DNA from: Cognataquiflexum nitidum | Lineage (GTDB): Bacteria; Bacteroidota; Bacteroidia; Cytophagales; Cyclobacteriaceae | NCBI RefSeq assembly: GCF_022538055.1 | Contig: NZ_JAKZAM010000003.1 | Location: forward strand, 124,001-188,000 | Length of the DNA stretch: 64,000 bases | Direction of reading: 5' to 3' | Shown here: positions 53,670-61,142 of the stretch, piece by piece | Layout: the number at the start of each line of letters is the position of its first letter | Position numbering within the stretch: position 1 is the stretch's first letter | Position numbers and translations under genes: made by a program | Notes under the pieces: generated by a model | The model's input: the letters and a program-made list of their open reading frames with translations, nothing else | Told to the model about the DNA's origin: nothing | Databases searched by the model: none

Positions 53670-54743
53670 ATGTTCACCATAGACGCCCACCTCGATCTCA
53701 GCATGAATGCCCTGGAATGGAACAGGGACCTGACAAAATCTTTATCGGAGATCAATTCTCGGGAGAAAGGTTTGAAAGATAAGCCGGATCGGGGAAACGC
53801 AGTGGTTTCACTTCCTGAACTCCGCAAAGGGAATATAGGGTTGGTGGTGGCTACTCAGATTGCAAGGTATGTAGCAAAAGACAATCCTTTGCCTGGTTGG
53901 CACTCTCCTGAGCAGGCTTGGGCCCAGACTCAAGGACAATTGGCATGGTACAAAGCCATGGAGGATGCGGGAGAAATGACCCAAATCACAGACCTTGATA
54001 GTCTTGAGAAGCACATTCATTTATGGCTACACGAGCTTCCTTGGAGTACCAAACCCATCGGTTACATTCTTTCTTTGGAAGGTGCTGATTCCATCGTAAA
54101 AGTCAATTATCTGGAAAAAGCATATGAATCGGGCCTTCGGGCTTTGGGTCCTGCGCATTACGGGCCGGGCAGGTATGCGAATGGCACGGATGCTACTGGT
54201 GGATTAGAAAAAAACGGCAGGGAACTACTCAAAGAAATGGAGCGGTTGAATATCATCCTCGATGCCACACACCTTTGTGATGACAGTTTTTGGGAGGCTT
54301 TGGATCATTTCAATGGACACATTTGGGCAAGTCATAACAATTGCCGCGCCTTAGTCAATCATAACAGACAATTTTCCGACGAACAAATCAAGGTCCTGAT
54401 TGAAAGAGGTGCGGTCATCGGCGGCGCCTTGGATGCCTGGATGATGGTACCCAATTGGGTGAGGGGAAAATCCAATCCCAAAGAAATGGGCTGCAATTTG
54501 GAAAAAATGATTGACCATATGGACCATATCTGTCAACTTGCCGGAAATGCAAATCATATCGGTATCGGGTCTGACTTAGATGGGGCTTTTGGTAAAGAAC
54601 AATGCCCCCATGACTTAGAAACTATCGCTGACCTACAAACCTTACCCGGCTTACTTTCAAAAAGAGGATATTCTGCACAGGATACTGAAAAAGTGATGTT
54701 CGGCAATTGGTTGGGATTTTTGAGGAAAGCCTGGGCAAAATAG
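53670..54743 (+). CDS. Membrane-dipeptidase-type metallopeptidase (M19)
   Basis: 357 residues, no signal peptide. The N-terminal zinc motif is IDAHLDLSMNALEW. Further on are LEGADSIVKVN (bridging Glu), LGPAHYGPGRYANGTDATGGL, ILDATHLCDDSFWEAL, IWASHNNCRALVNHNRQ and IGIGSDLDGAFG, the ordered ligands of the M19 renal-dipeptidase amidohydrolase fold. M19 enzymes cleave L-D or D-containing dipeptides and related compounds. With ridA and gntP upstream it suggests uptake and breakdown of D-amino-acid-containing substrates. A word tract of A/T-rich TATTTCTAC repeats lies just before the start. Confidence 0.9.
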   Translation: MFTIDAHLDLSMNALEWNRDLTKSLSEINSREKGLKDKPDRGNAVVSLPELRKGNIGLVVATQIARYVAKDNPLPGWHSPEQAWAQTQGQLAWYKAMEDAGEMTQITDLDSLEKHIHLWLHELPWSTKPIGYILSLEGADSIVKVNYLEKAYESGLRALGPAHYGPGRYANGTDATGGLEKNGRELLKEMERLNIILDATHLCDDSFWEALDHFNGHIWASHNNCRALVNHNRQFSDEQIKVLIERGAVIGGALDAWMMVPNWVRGKSNPKEMGCNLEKMIDHMDHICQLAGNANHIGIGSDLDGAFGKEQCPHDLETIADLQTLPGLLSKRGYSAQDTEKVMFGNWLGFLRKAWAK

Positions 54744-54791
54744 GATTTGCATAATACAATAACATTAGTATCTGCATTAATCCGACCTTGT

Positions 54792-55172
54792 TCACTTCAG
54801 AACATAAGTAGCCAGAACTTTTTGTACATCATACACATTTACAGATTTAGAGAATTGTTTTTTGATGCTTGGATCCTGTTCGCTTGATACCCATATTTTC
54901 AGTTCTGCATCCAAGTCAAAAGTACCTGTCGTCTCCACGCTGAATCTGGAGATACTTTTATAAGAAATAGACTTATATTCTACCTTGCTACCCGTGACCC
55001 CTTGTTTTTCCACCAAGATCAATCTCCTGTTGGTAAAAATAAAAACATCTCTGATCAGTTTGAAGCCCATTTCGATTTCCTCTCCCTCAATCAATAGTCT
55101 TCCATAATCTTTGACAAGGTCTTCCTTGTTGGCGTGGCCTGCGTTGCCGAGAAGTGCAGAAAATAATCCCAT
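54792..55172 (-). CDS. Bacterial PH-domain protein
   Basis: 126 residues: NKEDLVKDYGRLLIEGEEIEMGFKLIRDVFIFTNRRLILVEKQG followed by KVEYKSISYKSISRFSVETTG and ELKIWVSSEQDPSIKKQFSK, given here in parts. This is the single-domain bacterial pleckstrin-homology-like family (PF08000 type). It is cytosolic and its ligand is unknown. It converges with the dipeptidase gene; the 48-base gap shows no terminator. Confidence 0.85.
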   Translation of the reverse strand: MGLFSALLGNAGHANKEDLVKDYGRLLIEGEEIEMGFKLIRDVFIFTNRRLILVEKQGVTGSKVEYKSISYKSISRFSVETTGTFDLDAELKIWVSSEQDPSIKKQFSKSVNVYDVQKVLATYVLK

Positions 55173-55691
55173 ATTTCAAAATTTTTAATATTTTAATTTT
55201 ATATTCAATAAAGGAAATTTAATTCAATAATCCAGCGAGGTCATACTTAAAACACGTTGATTTGAATTCTCATTTTTAGTGCACAGGTAGGCAGGATTTT
55301 TTTTTCAATGATGTGTAAAAAAAAAACTTCACCTATGGAAAAATGCAAAGGTTTGCATAAGTAAAAATAGTTTATATTAATTATTTTAAACATGTATATA
55401 TTACGTAAATTAATATTTTAAATTATTATTTTTTATTTTTTTTATTATATTTTTTTGAAAAATGACGATAAAATTTAATTTCCTGACACGTCAAACTATA
55501 AAATTAAAGTAATATTAAATTTGCCATAGTCAAATCTTTTATTGCAAAGTGTTGTTTTTAAGATTTTTTAACTTGAAATTAAACAGCATTTTCTATCCAA
55601 ATTCTGTTTAAATCCCTTTTCAAAGGATTTTAATTAAGAAAAAAGATAGGGATGTGTTAATTAAAAATCAACAATCAAACCCCATTAACCC
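55173..55691. other. AT-rich divergent region upstream of the second SusC
   Basis: About 520 bases, very AT-rich, with long A/T runs at 55310-55460 and no open frame. It should contain promoters for the PH-domain gene and the second SusC/SusD operon. Confidence 0.55.
55516..55523 (+). promoter_or_regulatory. Putative -7 box (TAnnTTTG) for the second SusC operon
   Basis: The plus strand reads TAAATTTG, 168 bases before the SusC start. No TTTG at -33 was found, so this is weak evidence; the implied leader is long. Confidence 0.3.
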
Positions 55692-58658
55692 ATGAAAAAA
55701 CAATGGAATTTTGCTTTCCTTTTGTTTTGTCTTTTGTGCCTGAGTGTTCCGAACCTCAGTTTTGCACAACAAAGCCAAATAACTGGAAAAGTTACGGACA
55801 CTGATTCTGGAGAAGGAATCCCAGGGGTCAGTGTTTTGGTAAAGGGTACCACTAGAGGTGCCATTTCTGATTTGGACGGGAATTTTTCGATTGCGGCTGC
55901 CGCAGATGAAATCCTAGTCTTCTCATTTATTGGATACGAATCCTTGGAGCAACCTGTGGCAAACAGGTCTGTGATCAATGTCGGATTAAAAGTATCTGTA
56001 CAAGCCCTTAATGAAGTCATCGTAGTAGGTTACGGTACTCAGGAAAGGAAAGAAATCACAAGTGCCGTGACAAGTGTCAAAGCTGAGGATTTCAACCAGG
56101 GAACTGTCAATGATCCTCGTCAGTTGCTTCAGGGCAAAGTGGCAGGTCTAAACATTGCAAGACCGGGTGGTAACCCCAACGGAGGCTTTGCTATGCGTCT
56201 GAGAGGTATTTCCTCTATTGGAGAAAACGCCGAGCCGCTCATAGTAATTGATGGTGTGATTGGTGGTTCTTTGAGTACAGTGGATCCTAATGACATTGAA
56301 TCTATGGATGTTCTTAAAGACGGATCTGCAGCTGCAATCTATGGTACTAGGGGTTCTGCAGGGGTTATTTTGGTAACAACCAAAACAGGAAAAACCGGCA
56401 GAACAGTTGTAGAATTCAACAGCAGTGCTGCAGTAGAAAATGTGGCAAGGACAATCAGCGTCATGAATGCTGAAGAATACAAGCAGATTCCTAACTCCAG
56501 GGACCTTGGTGGAAATACCGACTGGATGGACGAAGTAACAAATACTGGATTAAGCTTTATCAATAACCTCTCCCTTGGAGGTGGCAATGCGAGTACAAGC
56601 TACAGGATTTCGATCAACTCACGTAATGTAAAAGGTGTCGGGATCAATTCAGGTTTTGACCAATTGAATGCAAGAATCAACCTCACCCAAAAAGCACTGA
56701 ATGACAAAGCAATCTTTACTGTAAACATTTCGAATACATCTATTGATAGAGAGTTTGGAAACGAAAACTCTTTCAGATATGCCATCATAAGCAATCCGAC
56801 AGTTCCTATTCGCGATCCAAACCCACAGAGTCCTAACTTTGGTGGCTATTATGAGCGTGATATATTTGACTGGTTCAATCCTGTTTCCATTGCAGAGCAA
56901 AACATTGCTGATGGTAGAGACAGTAGGCTTCTTGCCAGTATCCGTGGAGAATATAATTTCACCAGCAAGTTAAGAGGCGCTATATTCTATGCCAGCCAAA
57001 GAGAAACTGATTGGAGAGGTTCTTATTCACCAAAGACGGCTAAATTTGGAGGAGGATTTGGAAGGAATGGCCTCGCAAGAGTAGAAAACAGAGAAAGGCT
57101 TAATGACCTCATTGAAACTACCCTTAATTATGATGAAACAATAGGTAAAGTTGGAATGGCTTTCTTGGCCGGATATTCTTACCAGGAGTTTTTCAACCAA
57201 GGAAACTTCACTGAAGCAGGAAATTTCCTTACAGATGCATTCACTTACAATAATATCGGTGCAGCACTTGATATCGCCAACGGTTTGGCATCAGTTTCAA
57301 GTTTTGCCAATTCAAACAGGTTGGTAGCATTCTTTGGACGTGCCAACTTCAATATAGAAGACACCTACCTTTTGTCAGTCAGCGCAAGATATGAAGGTTC
57401 TTCTCGATTCGGAGCAAACAACAAATGGGGATTGTTCCCTGCGATCAGTGCGGGTGTAAACATCGCCAACTTGATTGACATGACAGGCGTAAGTGCTATG
57501 AAATTCAGAGCGAGTTACGGAAGAACGGGTACACAGCCTGGTCAATCTTATTTGTCATTGCTAAGATTTGGCCGTCAGGGGAACTTCTTCTTTAATGGTC
57601 AATTTGTTCCTTCTTTCGGACCTGTATCAAATGCCAACCCGGACCTTGCATGGGAAACCAAAGACGAATACAATGTGGGATTGGACTTTGTGATTCTTAA
57701 CAACAAATTAGACGGTACAATAGATTATTACTCAAGGGTTACCACAGGAATGATATTGCCTATCAACGTTCCTGTTCCACCAAACCTTTTCCCAACTACC
57801 CAGTTAAACATTGGAGAACTTCAGAATTCAGGTCTAGAGGTAATGTTGAACTATAGGGCGATCCAAAAATCAAACTTCAGATGGACAACAGGAGTCAATT
57901 TCTCCACCTTGAGAACAAATCTAAGGAGCTTGTCAGCAGGTGATCTAAGTTTTGGAGAGGTAAATTACCGATCTAACTTCGGATCTCCGGGTCAAAACCT
58001 AACCCAACTTATCCGAATCCAAGAAAACGGACCACTTGGACAGATTTGGGGTCCAATCAAACAAGGCGTAAGTGAAACCGGTGCTCCGATAATGCAGGTA
58101 ATCAACGGTACAGCCAGAGATGCAAACGGAAACCCTGTGTATTGTAACTGTAATGATGACAGAACCCAATTGGGAACTGCCTATCCAACATTGAACTTTG
58201 GTATCAATAACAGCTTTGGCTATAAAAACTGGGACTTGAATTTCTTCTTTAGAGGAGCTGTAGGTCACTATCTAATCAATAGCTACAGAGGCTTCTATGA
58301 AAATACAGAAAGTACTACTGTTCAAAACTGGAATATCGTGAATACCAAGTATTTCGATCCTGCAGTTACAAAAGCAGAATACAACAGTTCTCACGTTGAA
58401 AAAGCTGATTTTGTGGTATTGGATAATGCTACCCTTGGTTACAACTTCAATGTTGGACCAGGCAAAGCAATCGGAAGAATCAGAACTTTCATCTCTATAC
58501 AAAATCCATTCATGTTTACAGGATACACTGGTGTAGATCCTGAGGTAAGATATGGTGATTCGGAGTCGGGCAATGATCCACTTGCACCAGGTATCGAGCG
58601 TAGAGCTACTTACTTCACTACTACGATCACTACCCTTGGCCTTAATTTAAGTTTCTAA
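55692..58658 (+). CDS. SusC/RagA-family TonB-dependent outer-membrane transporter
   Basis: 988 residues. A signal peptide ends PNLSFAQQ, then come a carboxypeptidase-D-like domain (ITGKVTDTDSGEGIPGVSV) and a TonB-box-like stretch ALNEVIVVGYGTQERKEIT. The plug has LLQGKVAGLNIARPGGNPNGG and the SusC signature PLIVIDGVIGG, and the barrel ends with a terminal Phe (TLGLNLSF). It shares the overall plan of the transporter at 23354 but is shorter and clearly divergent, so the two loci probably import different substrates. It is followed 18 bases later by its SusD partner. Confidence 0.95.
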   Translation: MKKQWNFAFLLFCLLCLSVPNLSFAQQSQITGKVTDTDSGEGIPGVSVLVKGTTRGAISDLDGNFSIAAAADEILVFSFIGYESLEQPVANRSVINVGLKVSVQALNEVIVVGYGTQERKEITSAVTSVKAEDFNQGTVNDPRQLLQGKVAGLNIARPGGNPNGGFAMRLRGISSIGENAEPLIVIDGVIGGSLSTVDPNDIESMDVLKDGSAAAIYGTRGSAGVILVTTKTGKTGRTVVEFNSSAAVENVARTISVMNAEEYKQIPNSRDLGGNTDWMDEVTNTGLSFINNLSLGGGNASTSYRISINSRNVKGVGINSGFDQLNARINLTQKALNDKAIFTVNISNTSIDREFGNENSFRYAIISNPTVPIRDPNPQSPNFGGYYERDIFDWFNPVSIAEQNIADGRDSRLLASIRGEYNFTSKLRGAIFYASQRETDWRGSYSPKTAKFGGGFGRNGLARVENRERLNDLIETTLNYDETIGKVGMAFLAGYSYQEFFNQGNFTEAGNFLTDAFTYNNIGAALDIANGLASVSSFANSNRLVAFFGRANFNIEDTYLLSVSARYEGSSRFGANNKWGLFPAISAGVNIANLIDMTGVSAMKFRASYGRTGTQPGQSYLSLLRFGRQGNFFFNGQFVPSFGPVSNANPDLAWETKDEYNVGLDFVILNNKLDGTIDYYSRVTTGMILPINVPVPPNLFPTTQLNIGELQNSGLEVMLNYRAIQKSNFRWTTGVNFSTLRTNLRSLSAGDLSFGEVNYRSNFGSPGQNLTQLIRIQENGPLGQIWGPIKQGVSETGAPIMQVINGTARDANGNPVYCNCNDDRTQLGTAYPTLNFGINNSFGYKNWDLNFFFRGAVGHYLINSYRGFYENTESTTVQNWNIVNTKYFDPAVTKAEYNSSHVEKADFVVLDNATLGYNFNVGPGKAIGRIRTFISIQNPFMFTGYTGVDPEVRYGDSESGNDPLAPGIERRATYFTTTITTLGLNLSF

Positions 58659-58676
58659 GCTAAAACAAAAGATATC

Positions 58677-60311
58677 ATGAAAAAATTAATCAATATAAGA
58701 TACTTCTTGATTGGCCTTGGAATGAGTTATTTCGCTTCATCATGCGTCGATTTGGAAGAGGAAGTATTCAGCGAAGTTACAGCGGATAACTTCTTCAAAA
58801 CCGATGAGGAATTTATTTCTGCACTTGGACAAGCATATACATCCTTAAGTGGATTGGGTAACCACTCCGGACTATGGTCAATCAATGAAATCGCTTCTGA
58901 TGAAATCGTAGTCTCCCACAAAGGTGGTGACTGGTTTGATGGAGGTGTGCTTCTGCAATTGCACCAGCATGAATTCCAGCCTGATAACCCTTTCTTGCAG
59001 AACTCTTGGAATTTCCTCTTTGGAGGTATTAATAACTGTAACAGGTTGATCTTTTCCTTTGAACAATTAGATAATCCAAATTCTCCTGCCTTCATCGCAG
59101 AACTCAGGGCATTGAGGGCTTTGTATTATTACTGGGCAATGGATGCTTTTGGAAACGTTCCGATTGTAATCGACTTTACAGATGAAGAAGCACCTGCTAC
59201 CAAATCAAGAAAAGAAGTTTATGATTTCATATTGAGCGAACTCAATGAAATCATTCCTTTGCTACCTGTAGCAAGAGATGGAACCACTTATGGAAGGATG
59301 ACCAAATGGAGTGCTTTGATGATCAGAATGAAGCTTTACCTGAACTCGGAAGTGTATACAGGTACTGCGCAGTGGGCATTGGCTGCGGCGGATGCCTCTG
59401 AAATCATCAACACAGGTCCTTACAGCTTGATGCCGTCTTACAGGGATAACTTCGTTATCAACAACAGCCGGTCAACAGAAAATATCTTCGTCTATCCTTA
59501 TGACAAGGTATTTGCAAGAGGCTTCAACTGGCCAATGATGGCACTTCATATTGTGAGTCAAGCAACCTTCAACTTTACCACTCAACCTTGGAATGGTTAT
59601 CAGACTGTAGAGGAATTTTATAATTCTTATGTAGATCCTGCAAAAAATCCAGGTGTTCAGGGCCCAGTTTGGACAGGTTTGGCTTTGACACAATCGACAG
59701 GTACGATAGATGGCAGGTTGAGCAATTTCTTGGTTGGACCTCAATTCAGGGCAGACGGCACTACATTAATAGATCCAGGAGTGGAACCTACCGATCCAAC
59801 AGGAAGAAACGGTGATCCAAATGGCCCACCACTTACTTTCATGCCATTCCTCAACGAAATTTCTCCGGGAGGACTTCGTCAGGCAGGAGCACGTATTGCA
59901 AAGTATGAATATGAGAGAGGTGGCACAGAAAACATGAGCAATGACTTCGTAATATTCAGACTTTCTGATGTGATCCTTTCACTTGCAGAAGCAAGATTCA
60001 GATTAGGACAAACCACCGAAGCATTGGCCTTGGTCAATCAGATCCGTGCCAGAGCAGGTAATCTTACTCCATTCGCCACTTTGACAGAAGAAAATCTTCT
60101 AGCAGAAAGAGGTAGAGAGATGTATGTGGAGATGACCAGAAGACAGGACCTTATCCGATTCAAAAAATATGGAGATGCATGGTGGCCTTTTGCAGGTATG
60201 AACAGACCTAAGAGAGTACACACTCCAGGTAGCTTCTTGGAATTGTTCCCAATTCCAGCACCTCAGCTTCTTGCTAACCCAAGATTACAACAAAATCCAG
60301 GATACAATTAA
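58677..60311 (+). CDS. RagB/SusD-family nutrient-binding lipoprotein
   Basis: 544 residues with lipobox YFASSC (Cys23). Canonical SusD layout: VDLEEEVFSEVTADNFFKTDEEF at the start, an N-terminal helical part with LRALRALYYYWAMDAFGNVPIV, GRMTKWSALMIRMKLYLN (TPR-like), and the C-terminal RLSDVILSLAEARFRLG, ALALVNQIRARAG and LLAERGREMYVEMTRRQDLIRF. It belongs to the main SusD branch, unlike the SusD-like 2 protein at 21679. It caps the upstream SusC; a terminator follows. Confidence 0.95.
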   Translation: MKKLINIRYFLIGLGMSYFASSCVDLEEEVFSEVTADNFFKTDEEFISALGQAYTSLSGLGNHSGLWSINEIASDEIVVSHKGGDWFDGGVLLQLHQHEFQPDNPFLQNSWNFLFGGINNCNRLIFSFEQLDNPNSPAFIAELRALRALYYYWAMDAFGNVPIVIDFTDEEAPATKSRKEVYDFILSELNEIIPLLPVARDGTTYGRMTKWSALMIRMKLYLNSEVYTGTAQWALAAADASEIINTGPYSLMPSYRDNFVINNSRSTENIFVYPYDKVFARGFNWPMMALHIVSQATFNFTTQPWNGYQTVEEFYNSYVDPAKNPGVQGPVWTGLALTQSTGTIDGRLSNFLVGPQFRADGTTLIDPGVEPTDPTGRNGDPNGPPLTFMPFLNEISPGGLRQAGARIAKYEYERGGTENMSNDFVIFRLSDVILSLAEARFRLGQTTEALALVNQIRARAGNLTPFATLTEENLLAERGREMYVEMTRRQDLIRFKKYGDAWWPFAGMNRPKRVHTPGSFLELFPIPAPQLLANPRLQQNPGYN

Positions 60312-60336
60312 TTAGGGTTTGATACAAATTAAAAAA

Positions 60337-60370
60337 GCAGGCTGAAGATTTTTCAGCTTGCTTTTTTTTT
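60337..60370 (+). terminator. Terminator of the second SusC/SusD operon
   Basis: GCAGGCTGAA and TTCAGCTTGC form a stem around GATTT, followed by nine T on the plus strand. It lies 26 bases after the SusD stop and separates the pair from the lipoprotein and VCBS genes. Confidence 0.85.
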
Positions 60371-60504
60371 ATATAATTTTCTGACCCATATTTTATCCAA
60401 AAGGATTGAAGTATAGACACAAATTCCTTTAATTTAAATCCTCAAACCCTCCAAATATTCCAAAAGGAGAAAATTTAAAACTTTGCTTGACACTCAAATA
60501 AACT

Positions 60505-61107
60505 ATGCGCAGTTACATAACCATATTGTTCCCTCTATTCATTCTTGTCCTGCTAATCCAAAGTTGTGACTCTTCCATATTTACCTCCTCGGACAATAAT
60601 TTATCCAAATCCGACAGTCTGTTTTTAGGATTTCATTTGGGTATGCCCCAAAAAGATTTTTTTGATCTCTGTACCGAATTGAATAAACAACAAAAAATCA
60701 CCCAAGGTCCCGGGGGGACTACTAATGTGGAATATAGGATCGTAGATGAATACGACAGCGAAATCAGCATGCGGTTTTACCCGACCTTTATTGAAGAAAA
60801 AATATTCGAAATGCCTGTCACCTATTCTTATGTCGCTTGGGCTCCTTGGAATAGACAATATTGGGCCGAAAAATTATTGCCGAAAGTTTTGGAGAGATAC
60901 AAAGAAATCTATGGCGATGATTTCAAGTTGATCAACCATCCTACGCAAGGAAAGGTCTATTATAAAATCGACGGCAAAAGAAGGATTAACTTATTTATCA
61001 AGGACGACCAACATGTACAAGCCGTCTTCTCCGATTTAAGGGTAGAAAAGAGACTTAAAGAAGAATTTGAAAAAAGCCAAACCCAAGAACAGGCACCTAC
61101 GAATTGA
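60505..61107 (+). CDS. Small lipoprotein of unknown function
   Basis: 200 residues. A signal peptide ends LLIQSC (Cys21), predicting a lipoprotein. The mature part is mixed alpha/beta with FLGFHLGMPQKDFFDLCTELNKQQKI near the start and a charged helical end (LRVEKRLKEEFEKSQTQEQ). I do not recognise the family. It lies behind the SusD terminator and 35 bases before the VCBS lipoprotein gene, with which it may be co-transcribed. Confidence 0.7.
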   Translation: MRSYITILFPLFILVLLIQSCDSSIFTSSDNNLSKSDSLFLGFHLGMPQKDFFDLCTELNKQQKITQGPGGTTNVEYRIVDEYDSEISMRFYPTFIEEKIFEMPVTYSYVAWAPWNRQYWAEKLLPKVLERYKEIYGDDFKLINHPTQGKVYYKIDGKRRINLFIKDDQHVQAVFSDLRVEKRLKEEFEKSQTQEQAPTN

Positions 61108-61142
61108 ACAGAAAAAGAGTGAGTTTGTGAAAAATCCATCAG

